Shown here piece after piece: positions 58,927-64,000 of a stretch of DNA of 64,000 bases. The stretch covers positions 1 to 64,000 of the forward strand of contig NZ_CP109599.1 in NCBI RefSeq assembly GCF_036231945.1, read 5' to 3'. The DNA is from Streptomyces sp. NBC_01429 (GTDB lineage Bacteria > Actinomycetota > Actinomycetes > Streptomycetales > Streptomycetaceae). The notes under the pieces were generated by a model. It searched no databases and was not told the origin of the DNA. It worked only from the letters and a program-made list of their open reading frames with translations. Positions within the stretch are counted from its first letter, which is position 1; every line of letters begins with the position of its first letter. Position numbers and translations under genes: made by a program.

Positions 58927-61743
58927 CTAGTAGGGCTCGTCACCGTAGTCGGACGCGCTGCTCCCACCGCTGTCGGACGCGGAGTCGTCACCGTACGAAG
59001 TCCCGTAACTCTCTTCGGACGATGAGGAGGAGTCATAACTGCTGGAGCCGCTGGAGGAGTGGTCGTCGCCGGCGGCGACGGATGAGCGGTAGCCGCCGAC
59101 GCTCGTGTCGCGGGCGCGTGATCCGCTGCCCCCGCCATAGCTGTACGTGACCTTGGGGGCAGGCCGTTCCTCGGCCGCGTCGACGGGCAGTGCGGAGACG
59201 GTGAGCCTGGTCGCGTCGGCGACAGCGCCCACGGGGAGGGCGGCGAGTACGGCGTCGTCCGGGAGCAGTGGTTCCACCAGGCCGTGGGACGCGGTGTGAA
59301 CGTCCGGCAACTGCCCCCCGCGAGCAAGACCTTGGGGGGTGTCCGGGGAGATGTCGTCCAGAAGGAGTGCGGCCACCGGCGGCAGGACGACGAGAGGGCT
59401 GAGCGGCTTCAGAGGGATGCGCCGCAAGGAGGCGCGGCGGCGGACGAGACGACGGGCGAGACGGTGCGCCTCCCGTGCCTGTTGCTCCAGCTTCCGCGCC
59501 TCGTGCCGCGCCTCGTCCGGGCGGACCTCGGCGAAGTACTGGATCGCGGTTCCCATCCAGTCACGCGTCTCGCGGACGTCACCCGCCGCGGCCCGGGCGA
59601 GACCCAGGTTGTACGCGGCCTGCCCACGGCTGAACCGGTCCTCGGCCGGGAGGGCGTGGAAGGCCCGTCGGTAGGAGTTCCCGGCGGACGACGGATTGCC
59701 GCGCCGCAGCTGGACATTTCCCAGGTGCAGAAGCGACTGCCCCTCACCACGTCCGTCGCTGACACGTCGGCTGTGGTCGACGGCCTGCTCGTGACGGGCG
59801 AGGGCCCGCAGGTCGTCTCCGTGACGGGCCTCGATGACACCGAGGTTGTTGAGGATCGCCGCGATCCCGCTCCTGGACTTCCGGACGACCGGGGCGCTGG
59901 GGCGCCGCTCGCACGCTTCCAGCACGCTTTCCAGCGCGGCGACGCCCTCGCCACCGGGCCGCAAGGGCTCGTCGAGCTCGCTCAGCGCCCGGTACATGAG
60001 GGAGACCGCCTCGTCCGGGCGCCCTTCCCGGGGGTCCCAGGCATCCACCGCCTCTCGGTAGTGGGCCAACGCCTGCTGAAGCAGCCCCTGTTGGTGGTAC
60101 GCCCTGCCGATCTCCCGCAGCAGGCGGCTGCAGTGTCGCTCAAGCCCGCGCCGGCGCGCCGCGCGGACTGCCGACCCGTGGGTGAGCAGCCAGTCGTCCC
60201 AGTGCTTGCGCAGGTCGAAGAACGGCGTCAGGCCGAACGCCAAGGAGACGGCGTGGCTCTGCAACGATGCGTTGTCCTGGGCGCGGACGACAGCGGCCAC
60301 CAGATTCGGACGCTCCGCGTCCAGCCAGGCCAGCGCGGAGCCGACGGTCCTCAAGCCCGCGTCCGCACGGGCGGCGGAGTGCGGCGCTCGGCTCCTCTGC
60401 GCCGCGTAGGTAGCCCCGTAGACCGCCGCGTAGGTAGCCCGGTGATCGTGGTGACGGACACCGGGCAGGCACTCGACGGCGGCCCTGGCCGTCACCTCGT
60501 AATGGTCCATGAGCTGGGAGAGCGCGGCCTGCCGCTCGTCGTCGGAGGCTTCCTGGCAGCGCTCCTGGGCATAGAGCAGCACCAGGGATTCGAAGCGGTA
60601 CCCCTCGTAGCCGGTGCTCCGTTCAAGGAAGCACAGGCCATGCAGCTCGCTCAGCCGGTCGCCGGCCCGGAGCGGCGAGACCCCCGCGAGTGCGGCGGCG
60701 GCGTGGACGCCGATGTCGGGCCCGGGGTGGAGAGGCAGGAGCCGGAGCAGTCTCTGGGCATGGGTCGAGAGCAGCCGGTACGACTCGTCGAGCGTTGAGC
60801 GCACGCTCCGGTCTCCGGTGTCCAGTTCGGCGAGTCGGCCTGTGGAGTCGGCGAGTCTGTCGCGGAGGCTGCTGACGGACATGCCCGGGCGGGTGACGAG
60901 GAGGTGTGCCGCCCGCATGAGGGCGAACGGCAGGCGGTCGCAGTACTCGGCCACCGCCCGCGCGCCTTCGGGGTCATCGATGACCCGCCGGTCCCTGCCG
61001 AGCGCGTGCTCGACGACCGAGGCCAGGAGGGCCACGGCGTCGGAGGGCGCGAGGCGGTCGAGCGCGTGGAACCCGGCGTGCTCGTCCAGCAGCTCTGGCA
61101 GCTGGCGGCGGCTGGTGACCAGGAGCCGGCCGGTCCCGCCGGGCGGCAGGAACGGGGTGACCTGGTCGGCGGCGGTGGCGCCGTCCACGACGATCAGCAT
61201 CGGCCTGCCGTGTTGCTCGGCGTGGTCGAGCAGATAGTGCGCGAACAGCTCCCGCTGCTCGTCGAGCGTCCCCGACCGGGGCGCGGGGCGGTCCAGCGCC
61301 ACGGCCAGCAGGCGCAGTGCTCGGCTCAGTCCGTTGCCGACCGTGCCCGCGTCACCGGGCCTGTTGTCCACGTCGATGAACAGCTCGCCGCTGAACCAGC
61401 GGCGCTCGGCACGCCTCGCCTCCTGCGCCACCGCCCGGACCAGGAGGGTCTTGCCCACACCGGCCGGGCCGTGCACGACCACCGGCCCCGAAGCGCCGAG
61501 GCCGGGGTCCAGCCGGGCGAGCACCTGACGGGTCTCGTTCTCCCGGTCGATCCACCGGCCGACGTCAGGCATCCGTCCCACCACCTGGACCCTGGCCCCC
61601 CGTGGCAGATTCCAGGTGTTGATCTGAAGGCCCTGGTCGCCGATCTGCTGAGGGCTGTTGCGGTACGTGTTCCCCGTCAGGTGCGCGGCGTCCTGCCGGT
61701 GTCTGCCCGGACCGTCAGGGACATCGGGCCCGCGGCGCTTCAC
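58927..61743 (-). CDS. NB-ARC/TPR NLR-like protein with amyloid motif
   Basis: 938 residues. Residues 23-42 carry GNTYRNSPQQIGDQG, matching the C-terminal motif of the overlapping upstream gene. NB-ARC ATPase about 66-330: Walker A GPAGVGKT (92-99), Walker B MLIVVDG near 183, sensor TSRRQLPELL, GLPL-like CDRLPFALMRAA. A winged-helix and then TPR units about 560-760 (LLREIGRAYHQQGLLQQALA; HYREAVDAWDPRE; QAAYNLGLARAAAGDVRETR). The last 65 residues are Gly/Ser/Tyr/Asp-rich, prion-like. NLR/STAND proteins oligomerise on a trigger; with the N-terminal motif this would template amyloid conversion of the partner. Start GTG overlaps the partner's stop (GTGA). Confidence 0.93.
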   Translation of the reverse strand: MKRRGPDVPDGPGRHRQDAAHLTGNTYRNSPQQIGDQGLQINTWNLPRGARVQVVGRMPDVGRWIDRENETRQVLARLDPGLGASGPVVVHGPAGVGKTLLVRAVAQEARRAERRWFSGELFIDVDNRPGDAGTVGNGLSRALRLLAVALDRPAPRSGTLDEQRELFAHYLLDHAEQHGRPMLIVVDGATAADQVTPFLPPGGTGRLLVTSRRQLPELLDEHAGFHALDRLAPSDAVALLASVVEHALGRDRRVIDDPEGARAVAEYCDRLPFALMRAAHLLVTRPGMSVSSLRDRLADSTGRLAELDTGDRSVRSTLDESYRLLSTHAQRLLRLLPLHPGPDIGVHAAAALAGVSPLRAGDRLSELHGLCFLERSTGYEGYRFESLVLLYAQERCQEASDDERQAALSQLMDHYEVTARAAVECLPGVRHHDHRATYAAVYGATYAAQRSRAPHSAARADAGLRTVGSALAWLDAERPNLVAAVVRAQDNASLQSHAVSLAFGLTPFFDLRKHWDDWLLTHGSAVRAARRRGLERHCSRLLREIGRAYHQQGLLQQALAHYREAVDAWDPREGRPDEAVSLMYRALSELDEPLRPGGEGVAALESVLEACERRPSAPVVRKSRSGIAAILNNLGVIEARHGDDLRALARHEQAVDHSRRVSDGRGEGQSLLHLGNVQLRRGNPSSAGNSYRRAFHALPAEDRFSRGQAAYNLGLARAAAGDVRETRDWMGTAIQYFAEVRPDEARHEARKLEQQAREAHRLARRLVRRRASLRRIPLKPLSPLVVLPPVAALLLDDISPDTPQGLARGGQLPDVHTASHGLVEPLLPDDAVLAALPVGAVADATRLTVSALPVDAAEERPAPKVTYSYGGGSGSRARDTSVGGYRSSVAAGDDHSSSGSSSYDSSSSSEESYGTSYGDDSASDSGGSSASDYGDEPY

Positions 61744-62171
61744 GCGTCGGGGCCGTAGTGGTTCTGCATGTGGTTGTGGTTGCCGTACTGCTGGGGGGAC
61801 TTGTCGTAGGTGTTGCCGTGGACGTTCAGTGCCGGGTACCGGTCAGCCACCCCCGGGACCAGGGAGACCAGCCGCCTCAGCTCCGCTTCCGCCTGCTGCC
61901 GGACCTGGTCGTCCGCGTCGCGGAGCAGGACGGCGAAGCGCTCCTCCCACAGACGTGCCTGACGGCTGCTTCCCTCCGCGTCGCCCGACGCCCGGACCAG
62001 CGCCGTCCGCTCCATGTCGCGCTCGACCTCGTCCTCACCGCTCCGGTCCGGACGGCGCCGGAACATCCGGACCACGCTGTCCCTGACGCTCCCCCACGCC
62101 TCCGTCCCAGCGGCCTGCGCGACGGCGGTCCCACCCGCCGCGGCCAACGCCATCAGTGACTCGGTCAGCAT
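61740..62171 (-). CDS. Small effector with C-terminal amyloid motif (Bell-like)
   Basis: 143 residues from ATG 62171. Residues 1-35 form a hydrophobic/helical segment (MALAAAGGTAVAQAAGTEAW, GSVRDSVVRMF), followed by charged helices to about 112. This layout fits Bell-type pore-forming domains described in actinobacterial amyloid-signalling loci. Residues 116-139 end with GNTYDKSPQQYGNHN, nearly the same as residues 24-38 of the overlapping NLR (9 of 15 identical). By family precedent this is the toxic partner activated by amyloid templating; membrane attack is inferred. It is cotranscribed and translationally coupled with the NLR. Confidence 0.85.
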   Translation of the reverse strand: MLTESLMALAAAGGTAVAQAAGTEAWGSVRDSVVRMFRRRPDRSGEDEVERDMERTALVRASGDAEGSSRQARLWEERFAVLLRDADDQVRQQAEAELRRLVSLVPGVADRYPALNVHGNTYDKSPQQYGNHNHMQNHYGPDA

Positions 62172-62494
62172 CCCCGCACCTCTCCCCTGGACACGAACGG
62201 TATCCTCCTCCTCCCCGCCTCCGTTCGCGGACAAACAACGCCCCACGCGACGCGAACACTCCGGCATCCCACGGGTTGATCACGACCCGATACGTGCCCT
62301 CCGGGACCAGTCCGCCGGCAACGCGGCGTGGCCTCCTTGCGCGACACCGTCGCGGAGGACGGCCGGCCTCCGCTGGTCCGGACGAGAGCGGATGGCTGTC
62401 AGCTCGGTGCCGAGCCGGCCGTCCTCCAGGCATACGGGCGGGCCGTGCTCAGCGGGGAGCCGGCCGTGCTCCGCCGGTTCACGAAATCGAGTTC
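62172..62494. other. Intergenic region
   Basis: It contains the promoter of the amyloid-motif operon. A minus-strand piece at about 62230-62320 (LVPEGTYRVVINPWDAGVFA) is coding-like but isolated, probably a relic. Nothing else is seen. Confidence 0.4.
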
Positions 62495-63247
62495 TCAGAT
62501 CTGGTTCTGCCCGCCGTCGACGTAAATGTTGGCGCCAACGATGTAGCTGCTCTGTTCGGAAGCGAGGAACGCCACGGCGGCGGCGACCTCCTCGGGACGC
62601 CCTATGCGGCCCTTGGCCACGGTCGCGGCGACATTCTCCTTGACCGCGGACAGAGTCTCCTCCCCGCCGAGAATATTGGTGAGCCCGGGAGTCTCGACCC
62701 CGCCCGGCGACACCGCGTTGACCCGGATGCCCCGGCCCTTGAGTTCGTTGGACCATGTCCGCGCGAACGACCGGATGGCGGCCTTGGAGGCCGCGTACGC
62801 CCCGAACGCCTCCATGCCGTTGTCGGCGGCTGTGGAAGCGGTCAGGATGACCGAGGCATCGTCGTTGAAGAGCGGGAGCGCCTTCTGCACGGTGAACAGA
62901 GTGCCTCGGACGTTGATTCCGAAGATCTGGTCGAAGTGCTCTTCGGTGGTCTGCTCCAGCGTCGCGAACGTACCGGTCGCCGCGTTCGCGACGAGCACGT
63001 CCAGTCCCTGTCCCCGGGCCCGGACCGCGTCGTAGAGCCGGTCCAGGCCGGCTGCCTCGGAGATGTCGCTGACCACCGCGGTGGCCCTGGACGTTCCGAT
63101 GGTCTCGATGGCCGCGTCCAACTCGGCCTCGCGCCGCCCTGTGATGAACACATACGCACCCTCGTCCGCCAGACGTACGGCGGTGGCCAGACCGATTCCG
63201 GTGCTGCCGCCGGTGACCACAGCCGTCCTGCCCTCAAGCTGTCCCAT
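62495..63247 (-). CDS. SDR family oxidoreductase
   Basis: 250 residues; ATG has GGAGG upstream. TGGSTGIGLATAV near 12-24, NAATGTF in place of NNAG near 88, catalytic STAADNGMEAFGAYAASK near 137-155, NAVSPGGVETPG after it. TGRRE suggests NADPH preference. Divergent from an AraC-type regulator gene 122 bases away, which probably controls it. Substrate unknown. Confidence 0.93.
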   Translation of the reverse strand: MGQLEGRTAVVTGGSTGIGLATAVRLADEGAYVFITGRREAELDAAIETIGTSRATAVVSDISEAAGLDRLYDAVRARGQGLDVLVANAATGTFATLEQTTEEHFDQIFGINVRGTLFTVQKALPLFNDDASVILTASTAADNGMEAFGAYAASKAAIRSFARTWSNELKGRGIRVNAVSPGGVETPGLTNILGGEETLSAVKENVAATVAKGRIGRPEEVAAAVAFLASEQSSYIVGANIYVDGGQNQI

Positions 63248-63369
63248 GCGAGTGCCTCCATAGCTCTCTGTGCTGACCTGCTTCGATAGCCATACTTCAG
63301 GAACACCCCGGTACGGTGCATCACATGTAGTCCTTATTTCTTTACGTATCGTCCAGAAAGGAGGAGCGC

Positions 63370-64000
63370 ATGCTCGGCTCCGGCGATCCGATCACCGACG
63401 CCATCGGTCTTCTGCGCCCTCGTACCGTGATCGACCCCGGTCTCCACGCGGCAGGCCCCTGGGCGCTGCGCTTCGACCAGTCCTCCGATGTCAAGCTCGG
63501 CGTCGTCGCGCGCGGCACGTGCTGGCTGGCCCTGGACGGGCACGAGCCCGTACTACTGGAAGAGGGCGACTTCTACCTGCTGGGCAACCCCCCGCCGTAC
63601 GTCCTGGGCAGCACACTCACCGCACCGCCGCGCCCCGCGAAGCCGGTGTGGGGAAGCGCCAGGGACGGTGTCGTACGCATCGGCCCGGAGGCCGAGGAGG
63701 ACACCTACCTCTGCGGTGGGCACTTCTCGTTCGAGGACACGAACGCCCCGGTCCTGACCCAGGTTCTACCGCTGCTCGTGCTCGTCCGCGCCGCGGATCC
63801 CCGCGGCAAGCTCCTGGCACACCTCAGCGAGCTCCTGGTCTCCGAGACCAAAACCGCCGCCGCCGGCAGCTCTCTCGTCCTGAACCACCTCGCACAGGTC
63901 CTGTTCGTCCACATGCTGCGCGCCCACGCCGAACACACCGATCGGCCCACCGGCTGGCTGGGAGCGCTCAACGACGACGGCATCGGTGCCGCACTTCGCG
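63370..64000 (+). CDS. AraC regulator with cupin domain, partial
   Basis: Starts at ATG 63370 with AAAGGAGGAG upstream and runs open to the window end (210 codons seen). The visible part is the N-terminal cupin_6 sensor: RPRTVIDPGLHAAGPWALRF, GVVARGTCWLALDGHEPVLL, EEGDFYLLGNPPPYVLG, then GGHFSFEDTNAPVL and LPLLVLVRAAD. The AraC HTH pair must lie beyond the window. Family length is about 310 residues. It probably regulates the divergent SDR gene. Confidence 0.9.
   Translation, partial: MLGSGDPITDAIGLLRPRTVIDPGLHAAGPWALRFDQSSDVKLGVVARGTCWLALDGHEPVLLEEGDFYLLGNPPPYVLGSTLTAPPRPAKPVWGSARDGVVRIGPEAEEDTYLCGGHFSFEDTNAPVLTQVLPLLVLVRAADPRGKLLAHLSELLVSETKTAAAGSSLVLNHLAQVLFVHMLRAHAEHTDRPTGWLGALNDDGIGAALR

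Noticed and set aside
59284-60798. Plus-strand frame of about 504 codons
   Set aside because: Antisense to the NLR-like gene; low-complexity composition and no family motif.

Overview
The window is high-GC actinobacterial DNA, most likely Streptomyces. Evidence: GC-rich third codon positions, GTG and TTG starts, Tat and Sec exported enzymes, a CebR-type operator, and several transposase types common in that genus. It reads as accessory or chromosome-arm DNA. Insertion sequences and decayed fragments are dense in the first 26 kb, no core metabolic or ribosomal genes are present, and there are many self-contained regulator-plus-enzyme modules. The first 135 bases are a tandem row of short palindromes, mostly with 3-base loops, in a locally AT-rich stretch. 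This resembles a linear-replicon telomere, although an internal repeat cluster cannot be excluded.

Layout. 1-4.9 kb: two small hypothetical genes, a thioredoxin reductase scrap, a two-gene exported-fold/beta-propeller operon, and a divergent SDR/TetR pair. A TetR-type palindrome lies in the SDR/TetR promoter and a degenerate copy lies before the propeller operon. 5-16.6 kb: transposon graveyard with an intact-looking IS256-family element, decayed IS5, IS3, IS630 and IS256 remnants, a nested insertion, a secreted protein, and an M4 metalloprotease gene broken by one TAG codon. 17.2-20.7 kb: NemR-like TetR divergent from an MDR reductase, an F420-type NADP reductase and an Old Yellow Enzyme homologue. 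20.7-26.5 kb: gene-poor DNA with an acyltransferase, a DUF4232 lipoprotein and a DUF4037 protein. 26.8-29.2 kb: a DUF4157 protein with HELSH motif and a C-terminal Cys/His domain, of the kind linked to contractile injection systems. 29.9-35.4 kb: a 1346-residue TPR-CHAT (caspase-like) protein divergent from a small Cys-rich protein and a membrane protein. 35.7-43.5 kb: GH76 glycosidase, epoxide hydrolase with divergent CGNR regulator, a 5'-truncated ABC exporter, and a nonsense-shortened LexA-like HTH protein. 43.9-57.9 kb: MDR/TetR, LuxR/MMPL/TetR, LysR/SDR, TetR/SDR/VOC, HD-domain, phosphotransferase and PAF-acetylhydrolase-like genes. 58.9-62.2 kb: an NB-ARC/TPR NLR-like protein overlapping a small helical protein. 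62.5-64 kb: SDR and divergent AraC regulator, the latter running off the end.

The most interesting system is the last conflict locus (58927-62171). A small protein ends in a GNTYxxSPQQxG motif and the overlapping NLR begins with the same motif. That is the arrangement known for bacterial amyloid signalling pairs, where the NLR templates aggregation of a toxic partner. The TPR-CHAT locus is a second candidate immunity or programmed-death system. The rest of the window is dominated by at least eight divergent regulator/oxidoreductase or regulator/transporter pairs, several with clear inverted-repeat operators, which look like exchangeable xenobiotic or electrophile response cassettes.
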